A DNA stretch of 64,000 bases from Petaurus breviceps papuanus. Its lineage: Eukaryota; Chordata; Mammalia; Diprotodontia; Petauridae. The position numbers and the translations under genes are program-made. Shown here piece after piece: positions 35,936-47,242 of this stretch. Positions within the stretch are counted from its first letter, which is position 1. The number at the start of each line of letters is the position of its first letter. The notes under the pieces are model-generated. The model was not told the DNA's origin, did not search any database, and saw only the letters and a list, made by a program, of their open reading frames with translations. The stretch covers positions 11,089,873-11,153,872 of the forward strand of contig JAMXIF010001183.1 in NCBI GenBank assembly GCA_028583685.1. Direction: 5' to 3'.

Positions 35936-36079
35936 TAAAACATACAAGTAATAAACAGAGTAAACTAGAGTTTCCAATACTAGGGACAATTTTGACCTGA
36001 AGATTTGGTAGGATGAAATTCATGACTCAAAATGGCTCTGGCAGAGCAAACCTTATTCAAAAGGGATAGAAGAATAATG

Positions 36080-36430
36080 CTGTCCATTGGTAGACTGAGA
36101 TATGTAGAAATTCGGGAAGCCAAGTATAGAAAACATAGTAGAAGATATTTGAATGGGGATCAATGAAGGGAATGTCACAAATGATACTGACATGGGGTAG
36201 AGGATATGACAAAAGGAAATACTATTCTGGCCCTAATTTTGACAAATAAGGAGAGCCCAGCTACTGAAATAGAAACCCTAGGATTAAATGACCACTCCAT
36301 CATAGAGTTTGTGTTAGAGGAGAATGTTAGACATAGTGTGATGTCTGCCTGATATTTTGGGAGATTTCAAAGGGGAATAAAGGGTAATATTTTACAGAGG
36401 ACATCAGCCTAAGAAGTATATGAAGATTTT
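36080..36430 (+). repeat. CR1/L3 LINE fragment, endonuclease part
   Basis: One frame reads ALILTNKESPATEIETLGLN followed by DHSIIEFVLEE, which is the C-terminal end of the apurinic-type endonuclease of CR1-clade LINEs, including the SDH-type motif (here NDH). It is broken. Downstream sequence of the same LINE may resume near 41020, after the L1/HAL1 nest. Confidence 0.55.
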
Positions 36431-36489
36431 TGAAGTTTGATATTCTATTTATAATGAACATCACTTTCTCCATATCTATTTGTTTGCAT

Positions 36490-36875
36490 GTTGTTTCCCC
36501 CATTGCACTGTAAGTTCTTCAACGTTAGGAACCACCTAACTCTTTTCATATCCCTAGCATTGCCTGGTTGTGGGGTAGTAGTACATTGCCTGGTTGTGTC
36601 TGGCTCTTCATAACCCCATTTGAAATTGTGGTGGCAAAGATAATGGAGTGGTTTGCCATTTCCTTCTCCAGATAATTTCACAGATGAGGAAACTGAGACA
36701 AAGAGGGTTAAGTGACTTGCCTAGGGCCACATAGCTAGTTAGTATCTGAGGACAGATTTGAACTCATGAAAATAAGTCTTCCTGATTCCAAGCCCAGTGC
36801 TCTGTCCAATGTGTGACCTAGCTGCCCCAGCATAGCACATAGTAGGCACCTAATATATATTAATTGATTGATATA
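36490..36875 (+). repeat. L2-like LINE 3' tail split by a MAR1
   Basis: cactgtaagttcttcaacgt and tatccctagcattgcctgg stop at about 36562, and the tail resumes at 36828 with gcatagcacatagtaggcac and ctaatatatattaattgatt. The gap is filled by a reverse MAR1. Confidence 0.65.
36563..36827 (-). repeat. MAR1-type CORE-SINE nested in an L2-like tail
   Basis: tggttgtgtctggctcttca, ggtttgccatttccttctcc, cctagggccacatagctagt and tgtgtgacctagctgcccc on the plus strand. Complete reverse copy. Confidence 0.85.
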
Positions 36876-36942
36876 AGCAGGGATGTGTAAACAAAAGAAA
36901 GGTGAGCCTTGGAGAGACATGGCTGGTAAAAAGGAAACTCAT

Positions 36943-37572
36943 GGGGTGGAGCCAAGATGGTGGAGTAGAGAAAGTATTACAGGTGAGCTTACCCAACATT
37001 TGCCTCTAAACAACTTTAAAATAAAGCATTAAATTGAATTTTCAAATGGCAGGGGCAACAAAAGGTCAAAGCAAAGCATCTTTCTAACCCCTAAAAGCTT
37101 ATGAAGGGAATATCTTAACCACTTGTGGTGTATGATTGTGATGGCATACTATTGTGCTATAAAAATGATGAGGTGGATCATATCAGAGAAACCTAGGAAG
37201 GTTTCTGAACTGAAGCAAAGTAAAGTGAGCAGTCATGAGAACATTGTACACAGTAACTGAAATATTGTAACAATAATCCACAGTGAACAACTACTCTGAT
37301 CAAGACAATGATCCAAGATAATTCCAAAGGACTCATGATAAAAAATGCTATCTACCTCCAGAGAGAGAAAATTGATGAACTCTGAATACAGATTTGAGCA
37401 TATTTTTTCGCTTTTTCTTCTTCTTTTTTTTTTAACATAGTTATTGTGGCAATGTTTTGCACGACTTCACATGTATGACTGATGTAATATTGTTTGCCTT
37501 CTCAATGCATTGGGGAGGAGGGAGAGGGAGGGAGACAATTTGGAACTTAAAATGTTAAAAAAAGAATGTTAA
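36943..37572 (+). mobile_element. Internally deleted L1 LINE
   Basis: The start ggggtggagccaagatggtg is the 5' end typical of marsupial L1 elements. By about 37130 it is already in the 3' end of ORF2 (gatggcatactattgtgcta and gcagtcatgagaacattgta), followed by a 3'-UTR-like cttctcaatgcattggggag and A-rich tail. Most of ORF1 and ORF2 are absent, so the element was deleted before or after insertion. A HAL1 was later inserted into its tail. Confidence 0.75.
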
Positions 37573-38644
37573 GGGGTGGAGCCAAGATGGTGGAGTAAAA
37601 ACAGGAATTTATCTGAGCTCCTGCTCCAACCACCTCCAATACCTGTAAAATGTGACTCTAAACAAATTTTAGAACTACAGAACCCACAAAGTGACAGAGA
37701 GAAACAAATCTCCCACTGAAGGCAGCCTGGAAGGCCAACAAGAAGGGTCTATCACACCAAGCTAGGAGCTGAGCACAGTGCCATGTGAGCTGCATGGGCC
37801 CAGACCCAGAGTGGCCCCAACTAATGCACAAATGGGCCATAGCAGACTTCAGGAGAGTGAATCACCAGCAGCTATGGTGGTTTCTAGACTTCTCAACCCA
37901 TAAATGCCAAAGAGAAAGTAAAAGGTCAATGGGTCTTAGGACCCTTTCCTTTGGAAAGGAAATTGAAATTAGGACCAGAACAGTATTTGCTTTTGTCATA
38001 TCCTCTACCCCATGTCAGTATCATTTGTGACTTTCTGTTTGTTGATCCCCATTTAAATATCTTCTACCATGTTTTCTATACTTGGGTTCCTGAATTTCTA
38101 CATGTCTACATTTCTACATATTTCTACTCTGTTGGAACTGGGTGACAGAAGAGCACAGTCTGGCGCCTACCCCCAGGGTGAGAGGTGGCACCAGAGGCAC
38201 GGTGGCTGAAGCTGCTGCCATGTGGCTACTCCCAGAGCTCCTGGTCTGCAGATTGTATGGGGACCAAGTGACCATTTAGAGGGTAATCACTTTTGCTTTG
38301 ACCTGCTTGGATCTGGATCATGGTCTTGGGTGGTGGTCATGGGGTGAGAAACACCAGTGTGCAAGAACTTGGGGTGTCTATAGAGAGGGTGGCCTCCCCA
38401 TAGCTGTGACAACATTTGCAAAACCCACAGCAATTTGTGACACAGCTCTCTCCACTCTGGAAGCAGAGTTCTACCTTGGCAAAGAGCACAAAAGTCAAGT
38501 AATTGGCTGGCAAGATGAGCAAGCAGAGGAAGCACAATCAGATCATAGAATCCTTTTTTGGGGACAAAAGGGATCAAAACATGGAACCAGAAGAAGTCAA
38601 CAAAGTCAAAATTCCTGCATCAAAAGCTTCCAAGAAAAATATGA

Positions 38645-38801
38645 GGGCAGCTAGGTGGCACAGTGAATTGAGCATCGGCCCTGGAGTCAGGAGAACCTGA
38701 ATTCAAATCTGGCCTCAGTCACTTACCACAAAAACTAGCCATGTGACCTTGGGCAAGTCACTTAACCCCAATTGCCTTCCAAAAAAAAAGGCAAAAAAAG
38801 C
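38645..38801 (+). repeat. WSINE1-type SINE inserted in HAL1 ORF1
   Basis: gggcagctaggtggcacagt to an A-tail, flanked by aaaatatga (38636-38644 and 38802-38810). It splits the N-terminal part of ORF1, with the reading resuming after it. Confidence 0.92.
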
Positions 38802-39680
38802 AAAATATGAACTTGTCACAGGCCATGGAGGAGCTCAAGAAGGATTTTAAAAATCAAGTAAGAGAAGTGGAGGAAAAATTGGGAAGAGAAATGAGAATGA
38901 TGCAAGAAAATAATGAAAAGCAAGTCAACAGCCTGCTAAAAGAGACCCCCCAAAATACTGAAGAAAATAATCTTAAAAAATAGCCTAACTCAAATGGCAA
39001 AAGAGGCCCAAAAAGCCAATGAGGAGAAGAATGCCTTAAAAAGCTGAACTGCCCAGATGGAAAAGGAATTTCAAAAACTCACTGAAGAGAATAATTCCTT
39101 TAAAATTAGATTGGAGCAAATAGAAGCTAATGACTTCATGAGGAATCAAGATACTATGAAACAGATCCAAACAAATGAAAAAATAGAAGGCAAAGTGAAA
39201 TATCTCATTGGAAAAATCACTGACTTGGAAAACAGATCCAGGAGAGACAATTTAAAAATTATTGGACTACCTGAAAGCCATGATGAAAAAAGAGCCTAGA
39301 AACCATCCTTCAAGAAATTCTCAAGGACAATTGCTCTGATTTTCTGGAACCAGAGGGCAAAATAGAAATTGAAATAATTCACTGATTGCCTCTTAAAAAA
39401 GATACCTAAAAGAAAACACCTAGGAATATCATAGCCAAATTCCAGAGTTCCCAGGTCAAGGAGAAAATATTACAAGCAGCCAAGAAGAAACAATTTGAAT
39501 ATTGTGGAAACACAATCAGGATAACACAAGATCTAGCAGCTTCTACACTGAGGGATCGAAGAGCTTGAAATATGATATTCCAGAGGTCAAAGGAGCTAGG
39601 ATTAAAACCAAGAATCACCTACCCAGTAAAACTGAGTATAATGCTTTATTCAATGAAATAGAGGAATTTTAAGTATTCTT

Positions 39681-39838
39681 TTTTTTTTTTTGCTTTTTAG
39701 AGGGCAATTGGGGTTAAGTGACTTGACCAAGGTCACATGGCTAGTTTTTGTGTTAAGTGTCTAAGGTTAGATTTGAACTCAGGTCCTCCTGACTCCAGGG
39801 CTGGTGCTCTATTCACTGTGCCACCTAGCTGCCCTCTC
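39681..39838 (-). repeat. WSINE1-type SINE inserted in HAL1
   Basis: Reverse copy; its target duplication ttttaagtattctt occurs at 39667-39680 and 39839-39852. It lies just past the ORF1 end. Confidence 0.92.
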
Positions 39839-41019
39839 TTTTAAGTATTCTTGATGAAAAAACCAGAACTGAACAAAAAATCTGACTTTCATATACATGA
39901 AGCAAGAGAAGCATGAGAAGGTAAACAGGAAAAAGAAATCATAAGGAACTTATTAAAGTTGAACTATTTACATTCCTACATGGAAAAATTATAATTGTAA
40001 TTCATGAGACTTTTCTCAGTATGAGGATAGTTGAAGGGAATATATATGTATATATGTATGTACATATACATATATATGGATAGGAGGGTATATGTGTGTA
40101 TAAATACATATGTGAGTGTGTGTATATGTATACATAGATTGCACAGGATCAGTTGAGTAGGAAGGGATGGTATCTAAAAAATAAAACTGAGAGGTGAGAG
40201 AGGAATATAATGAGAGAAGGAGAAAGGGAGAGATAGAATAGGGTCAATTATCTCATATAAAAGAGGCAAAAGAAAATGTTACAATGGAGGGGAAGAACAG
40301 AAAGGAGAAAGGGAATGGGTCAACCTTACTCTCATTGAATTTGCCTTAAAGAGGGAATAACATACACACTCAATTGGGTATCTAACCCTACACAATAGGA
40401 GGGGGGGAGGGGATGAGGGGACATGATAGAAGGGAGGGCAGATTGGGGGGGGAGAGTAGTTAGAAGCACGCACTTTTGAAAAGAGACAGGGTCAAAGCAG
40501 AAAATAGAATAAGTGGGGGGCAGGATAGGATGGAGGGAAATATAGTTAGTCTTTTACAATATAACTACTATGGAAATGTTTTGCATAACTACACATAACT
40601 ACACAGCCTATATTGAATTGCTTGTCTTCCCAGAGCAGGTTGGTGAGGAGGGAAGAAGGGAAAGAATCTAGAAATCAAAGTTTTAAAAACAAATGTTAAA
40701 AAAAATTGTTTATTACATGCAACTGGGAAATAAGATATACAGACACTAGGGTATAGAAATCCTTCTTGCCCTACTAGAAAGTTAGAGAGGGGATGGGGGA
40801 AGATATAAGAGAGAGCATATTGGGGGGAGGGGTATTCAGTAACTTGCTATCTTGGGGTGGGGGGGGTAGGGGAAATATGGGGAGAAAATTTGTAACTCAA
40901 AATCTTGTGGCAATAAATGTTGAAAACTAAAAATAATTTTTGAAACAAATTTTAAAAATGAATATTAAAAATAGTTATTAAAAAGAATGTTAAAAATAAA
41001 TAAAGAAGGAAATAGGGAA

Positions 41020-41400
41020 CTTGGGATCTGATTTTCAAAAAAAGTTACAGAAGATGGCTGTATAAAGACAAAAAAGAAGGGCAGGAATTTGTAAAAGCAA
41101 ACTAAGGCACTCAGAATAAAAATACCCTTACTGACACTAAGTCCACTACGTTTAAGAAAGCAAGTCAGGAATCAAGTCTGCAAATGTAAGGGTAATGTAA
41201 ATGTAAGGAGAAATAATGGTGGTTTGTAGAACAACAGTTATTTATAGTGAGCTATATCTTAGGAAGGCCAAATGTTGAATGTTGCTCTGTTACTTTAGTG
41301 ATGAGAAGGTGTTCCAGAATGCATAGATAATAGCTTTATATATTCATTTGGGAATTTCAAAAGGGGAATAATTATTCAACTCATGTAAGATCTGGTCATT
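41020..41400 (+). repeat. Possible CR1/L3 LINE continuation
   Basis: gggcaggaatttgtaaaagc and agaaagcaagtcaggaatca resemble the post-endonuclease part of the LINE at 36080-36430. This is a weak match by eye, consistent with that LINE having been split by the L1/HAL1 nest. Confidence 0.3.
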
Positions 41401-41789
41401 TCCTGTCATTAGTGATTTTCTAGAATTGAGTTACTACTTAAACTCTTTCCACAAATAGAAATATACTGCTCTCTTTAGTGACGCACTTGTATAAACTTCC
41501 TTGATACATACACTTGTTGGAAGAAATCTAATAAGCAGAAGAAAGCTCTGGGCCATCATTGAAATATTAGCCCTTAAAGGCAAGACTGATAAAAAAACAG
41601 TACTGTTGGACACAGAAGATTTGTGCCTGTTTTGATAACCTCTATAAATCACCTTCTGTGATATGTGAATTGAATTGCTAAATAAATATTTGTCCTGAAG
41701 TAAAACTCATATCCTCTTCTTTCTCCAAATGTCTGCTTCCTTATGCTGCTATCCTACAGAGAGGGCTCATTTCTACAGACAGGAATAAA

Positions 41790-42440
41790 CTATCATAGGA
41801 ATCATAGGATTTAGATCAGGGAAGGATGCTGTAGTTCACTTCCCTCCTTTATAGACAAGGAAGCTGAGGCTAAGAGCCCAACATGTGAACAAGTCTAAAT
41901 GACTCAGTTAAAGACATGCTGGTAATAAGTAGCTGAGCCAGAATTTGAACCCAGGTCCACTGATTGCAACTCTAGTGTTCTTTCTACCCTGTTACACAGG
42001 TAACTTCAGAATAATTTATTTCTTTTTCTGTGTCACTGTGTGTCTCTCTGTAGTTCTGTGTGTGGAGCTCTGTCTTTGTCTCTGTATCTTGTCTGACTTT
42101 GCTTTGTTTCTAATACAAACTGTATTTGGCAGGCAAAATCAAAGTCTTAGGACCTTTAATCCAGTGTCCTCTTATGCCAACTTCTCATTGTGTGTATACA
42201 CACATACATGTACACACACACATACAGACTCATGTATTTCATCTGTATAGAAAGGAAGCTCCTTCTGCCAATATAGATTGACCTCTGTTCTATAACTTGG
42301 AGTCTAAGAGAGTTGCTGGGACCCTGGGAGTTTATGGACTTGCTCAAAGTCATACAGGTAATAAGTATCAGAAGCAGGCTTGAACCCAGGTTCTCCAGAC
42401 TGTAAGGCTAGCTCTGTATTCATTAAACAATACCACTTCT
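41790..42440 (+). repeat. Two MIR3-like repeats
   Basis: First: gacaaggaagctgaggctaa, ccagaatttgaacccaggtc (41860-42000). Second: tgctcaaagtcatacaggta and cttgaacccaggttctccag (42300-42440). A CA-rich microsatellite lies between them near 42195-42225. Confidence 0.5.
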
Positions 42441-43229
42441 CACAACAGCAATTGCTATGTATACATACATATATATTCATATGTGTTTACACACATACAC
42501 TACCCCCAGAAACAAAAGATCACCTTTTTTTTTTTTTAAAGCCACCATTATATCAGTATTATATGGCAGCAAAGCTTGGAACACAAGAATCTCTACAAAA
42601 TTAAACATGAATTCTAGTACACTTTATTAACAAGTAATTATGATGATGAACCAAAGCAAAGGATGTTATTACACATCTATTATAAAATAAGATGGGTTGT
42701 TCATAGGGCAAGAGTAAAGGAGAGCTGGTGGATCTCCTATGTGCTGCAATGATATTCTCAAATTGTTAGGAGCAAGAAAGTAGCATGTTACACCTACCCT
42801 CCTCCACCCCCTTGCTTAGCTTAAGGGAGGATATGGATAGGAGCTGCACAAGATGGGCAAATGTAGATGGCCTGCGACCTGCACTGTTGGAAAGAACACC
42901 CAACTCGATGCATGATTCCATTTGACTACATACACTCACTCTTATTTCCCAAAACATCAATGTCCTTTGAAGTGAAGGGATAGAGAGAAGCAAATAATAA
43001 TTTCATGACTATTGAATTTGAAGGTTATACAAAATTGAGAGAGAAATATAATACAGTGGAGATAGAGACAGGATCTTAAAAGATATTTAGAACATAAAAT
43101 GAGAAGTGAAGTCTTAAGAAGATGAAATTCACGAGGGAGATCTGAAATCCTATAATCAGGTTAAAAAAGAATTAACTTCCTATGTATAGGATGGGGAAAA
43201 TAACCAGACAGTCATTTATGTTAAAAGGA

Positions 43230-43611
43230 TTTGGGCATTTTAAGTGACCTGCAACTCAATACAACTCAACAGCATGATATGGCAGATAATAAAAGCTTAC
43301 ATAATCTTGGATTACAGTAATAGATTGTGTCTATAATGAGAGAAGTAATAGTCCCTTTAGGTAAGGTCTATACTGATGGCTGGCACTCAGTTGCAGGAGT
43401 TACATTTTAGGATACACTCAAATATATCAAAGCTTCCTAACTGTTTGCTAAGGCTGGACACCATGCCATCTGAGGTTTGGTTGAAGGAACTAGTGATGTT
43501 TAGCTTGGAAAAGAGAAGACTCAGGGGGATGTGACAATTGCCTTTAAGTAGCTGAATGGATGCCATATTGAAGCAGAATTAGACTTTTTCTATTGGGCAT
43601 TCCAACCCAAA
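43230..43611 (+). repeat. CR1/L3 LINE 3' fragment
   Basis: caactcaacagcatgatatg, aagagaagactcagggggat and acaattgcctttaagtagct match the C-terminal and 3' region of the CR1/L3 family. Its last 62 bp are duplicated after the MAR1 at 43612-43794. Confidence 0.6.
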
Positions 43612-43794
43612 CCCAGTCTCAGATACTTATTAGCTCTGTGACCCTGGGCAAGTCACTTAACCCTGTTTGCCCCAGTTTCCTCATCATTAAAATGAGTTAG
43701 AGAAGGAAATGGCAAACCACTCCAGTATCTTTGCCAAGAACACCAAACTGGCCTCACAAAGAGTCAGATATGACTCAGCAATAACAACAACAAA
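43612..43794 (+). repeat. MAR1-type CORE-SINE, 5'-truncated
   Basis: cccagtctcagatacttatt through aggaaatggcaaaccactcc and gactcagcaataacaacaac. It sits between two copies of a 62-bp segment (43550-43611 and 43795-43856), a very long target duplication. Confidence 0.85.
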
Positions 43795-43856
43795 AGTTGA
43801 ATGGATGCCATACCGAAGTAGAATTAGACTAATTCTATTGGGCTTTCCTACCCAAA
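43795..43856 (+). repeat. Second copy of a 62-bp flanking duplication
   Basis: gaatggatgccataccgaag and gaattagactaattctattg repeat the sequence at 43550-43611 with roughly eight mismatches. Confidence 0.85.
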
Positions 43857-43859
43857 TCA

Positions 43860-44015
43860 CCTTTGTTCTATTTTGTATATACCTATGTTTGTACACAATG
43901 TTTCCTTTAGTTCAGCTGTAAGCTCCTTGAGGGTAAATACTTTCATTTTTCTATTTGAGTGCCTAGCAGAGCTCCTGGCATATAGCAGGTGTGGAAAAAG
44001 TGCCTACTGACTGAT
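43860..44015 (+). repeat. L2-like LINE 3' tail inserted in CR1/L3 sequence
   Basis: cagctgtaagctccttgagg and gagctcctggcatatagcag are the conserved L2-type 3' end. The CR1/L3 element resumes after it. Confidence 0.6.
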
Positions 44016-44017
44016 AC

Positions 44018-44245
44018 CAGAGGATAGAACCAGGAACAATGGGAAGAAGCTGCAAAATTGGATTACGGTTTTGTAGAAGCAAACACTTTGAAATGATTAG
44101 AGCTGTCCCAAAGTAGGGTGGACTGTCTTGGAAGGCAGCAGACTTCTTGTAACAAGAAGCTTTCAAGCAATGTTGTAGAGGAGATTTCTGTTTAGGTCTG
44201 GGTTGGACGAGATTATCCCAAGTCCCTTATGTTTCTGAGAGCTTG
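44018..44245 (+). repeat. CR1/L3 LINE 3' end
   Basis: gaaccaggaacaatgggaag, agagctgtcccaaagtaggg, atgttgtagaggagatttct and gggttggacgagattatccc are the 3' end of the CR1/L3 LINE begun at 43230. Confidence 0.65.
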
Positions 44246-44639
44246 TTATTACATGAGTAGATGGAGGGACAGATACTCACAGGATGGAACTGTGAACACA
44301 AGGTCATATTAGAAGCTGAAGCTGAAGCTGAAGCAGGAGGCTTCCACTCTCTACAGAAGTCTAACTTGTACATGGAGAAACCAACTATTCCTAGGTACAA
44401 GATGGAACCCTAATCCTAAGTCTTTTCTTCTCCAAATTAGCCCCTTCGAAAGCAAATTTCAATACTTAATCCTCAGTTTTACTGGACAAGCAAGGCAGGT
44501 CCTTCTCAATGTGAAACATTATATTTTGTTTTTGTATTACTAAGATTAAATGACTTACCAAAATTATAGTAGAAATCAACATTTTTCTGAATTCTTAGCT
44601 CTACAATCTGAACTACTGCAAAAATACTAGTCTCCTTGA

Positions 44640-45185
44640 TGTTCTTTCAACATGAGGTTCCATCTCCCCCATCTGTGTACCTTTGTACTATCTAGCCTCT
44701 ATGTCTATAATGTTTTCTGTCCTCATCTCTGTCTCCTGGAATCTGGAGCTCCTTCCAAAACTCAGCTGGGGTGTATTTCCTAAACCAGGCCTCTCCTGAT
44801 CTCTCCCAATTGTTTGTGCTGTCTCCAATCCACCCCTGCCCTAGAATCACTCTGTATATATTTTACATTGATTTATTTATAGACATATTCTCCCCACTCC
44901 CAACCCCGTAGACTTTAAGTACCTTGAAGGCAGGATCTGTTTCATTTTTTTTTCTTTGTATCTTCAGCACCTAGGACAGAACCTGGCACATGTGTAAATA
45001 AATTCTTTTTTTTTTTTTTATTTTTTGCTTTTTTGAGGGCAATTGGGATTAAGTGACTTGCCCAAAGTCACACAGCTAGTAATTGTGTCAAGTGTCTGAT
45101 GCCAAATTTGAACTCAGGTCCTCCTGACTCCAGGGCCGGTGCTCTAAACTGCACCACCTAGCTGCCCCGTAAATAATAAATTCTT
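44640..45185 (+). repeat. L2-like LINE 3' region
   Basis: tctcctggaatctggagctc, aaccaggcctctcctgatct, then gtaccttgaaggcaggatct and cagcacctaggacagaacct. The final part is split by a reverse WSINE1 (45009-45168). Confidence 0.6.
45009..45168 (-). repeat. WSINE1-type SINE nested in an L2-like tail
   Basis: Reverse copy from a T-run to accacctagctgcccc. It is flanked by gtaaataaattctt before and gtaaataataaattctt after. Confidence 0.9.
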
Positions 45186-47242
45186 GTTAGTTGAGCTGAA
45201 TATGGAGGACAAATTAAATTATTTTGCCCCAAAGTCTGTAATATGAATTACTGTACTTCAGAATTAAGCTGACATGAAAATGGAGGTAGCATTTCATTTA
45301 GGACTTTTAACTTTGCAAGATGCACATTAGTGAATCTGACCTACATTTTCAGTCTATGATACTTCAGAATGATTCATACATGAACGAAAATGGGATTTAT
45401 TTGATAGAATGTCCTGGGCACTATTTTAAAATGACCTCATTTTATAAAAAGGTCTCATGACACAGGTCTCACAACATTGATAGAATGAGATTCACATGGT
45501 AGAAGTAATATAATAGAAAACTCTGAATAACTATATTAATGGTTGCTTTTATACCAAAAAGTCATTCTCAAATGGGAGAGGAAACAAAAAGCCACAGGTG
45601 GGGTATACTGGATGTGTTAACTTGGGTACCACCAGAGCCTGCCTTAGTGGAATATGAAACAAACTCTGGGATGGGGTTATAGCCCATCAGTGTTTGCCTC
45701 CCACAATCAATCTCAGTTCCAAACTAATAAATCTCAGCAGAGTAAAGGGCATTTTTACAGACTGCACAGGAAATGAGATTGCATGAATATGCAGGTGTAG
45801 GAGAATGACAGTGTGCATAGGAAAGACTAATGGAGAAATTTAATATATCCTCTTATGCGTTCCGTTGCCTTTAGTTTTTGGTACATAAATGGATAGTGAC
45901 TTTCTCATTTTAAGGAAACCTCATATAAAAATCTAAATTTACAAAATTGATAAATTACAGGATTAATAATTAATAATCACTTTTTAACTGCTTTAAGAAG
46001 GACTCACTGTTAGTTTCCTTAAAAACAAAAGCTTCCTTGGTATGCTAGAAATATCAGTCACAGAAAACATAATAAGAAAAGAATTCATGAATTGAATTCT
46101 CTTTTTAACGTGTCTTGGTGCATTGTGGTAAATGCAAGCACTACACTCTATTCTAACAAATAGCTCCTCTGTTAGGAGAGCCAAGATTCTTAGTGCAAAG
46201 AAGGCCAAGGATGGATTGGAAACCTTCCAAGTGTTTGATTATGTGAGTTGAAATATCTGATTTTCCTTAAATCTTCGGAAGGTACTCTTCTTCTGTGTAT
46301 ATGCTAATTTGGCACTTAGGGCATGAGCTTCAGAAATCAACAACAACAAAGGCTATGTTGGTCACCATCACATAACTCAAGGACAGAGGTGCTTCGTCTA
46401 TAATTAACTTGTCAGTTTTTCACTTTGCTAGTCAGATGGAGAAAGCTCTAAAAGAGAAGTTCTCCAGAACTGAAAACTCATTTGTGGGTCTTTGAAACCA
46501 ATTGAAAAGGCAGCTAGGATCAATCTGGAACACCTGTCAGCATTTCTATTTATGGCTGGTTGAGTCAGTTCTTGCTAGGGATGCTCGTGACCCAAAGATT
46601 CCAGGGGACAGCTGCTTTGTGACAGATGTTTGCCTGAAAGAAACAAGGGTACCTTTTGCTGGCAGTTTTGGGCCATAAAATAAAGCAGAGCAGAGGCTGG
46701 TTTATCCTTGTGTTCTTTGATTTGAATCCCCCAGGTAAGTACTTGGATTCATCATCCAGGCAAGAGGCCAGCTGTCAGCAAAGGGTCTGAGAAGAAAGAA
46801 TTTCAGGACTCCTGTACCATGAAGACTGCCTTCTCACAAAGCAGACTTGATATAGTTTACATGTCTCATTCCATTATGTTTTCATTTATCCATGTAGCTA
46901 AGAAACAGAACAAATACGTTCTGGCTGAATACATCCTTCCCTAAATTTGCTCATTGGATTCCTCTAAACTTTTTCCTGTTACCACTACAAGGTGTATTTG
47001 AATGCCAGGAGGTATGCTTGATTGACTCATCTGGCATTTGCAGTTGGAGAGTTAGGGTAAGTGAGACAGATGCAGGTGAGAGTAAGCCAACGTGGGGCAG
47101 CAGAAGGTAAAAGTGAACAAATGTGGATGAGAATACTCATACAGAGAAAACAGGTTGGACAAAGACTAGACAGAATGAAAAGCAACACAGGTGAGAGAGA
47201 AGGGCATCAAAGAGTATATAATACTCTTCTTATGAAGCATAT

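Larger units (their letters stand above)
37573..40979 (+). mobile_element. HAL1 (half-L1) element, near full length
   Basis: The element starts ggggtggagccaagatggtg and contains a broken ORF1 but no ORF2. ORF1 pieces are MSKQRKHNQIIESFFGDKRD (from 38515), a coiled-coil part QKLTEENNSFKIRLEQIEAN (39057 on) and the RRM start LENRSRRDNLKIIGLPES. A C-terminal domain (KILQAAKKKQFEYCGNTIRI) lies in another frame near 39450-39540. A long G/A-rich 3' region follows. Two WSINE1 copies have entered it. A 14-bp duplication aaaaagaatgttaa flanks it (37559-37572, 40980-40993). It is an inactive copy. Confidence 0.82.

Noticed and set aside
35734-36023. Open frames of alternating Ile-Tyr
   Set aside because: They are translations of the (AT)n microsatellite.
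38298-38654. Open frames of 96-118 codons
   Set aside because: They are in the 5' region of the HAL1 element, with no host protein similarity.
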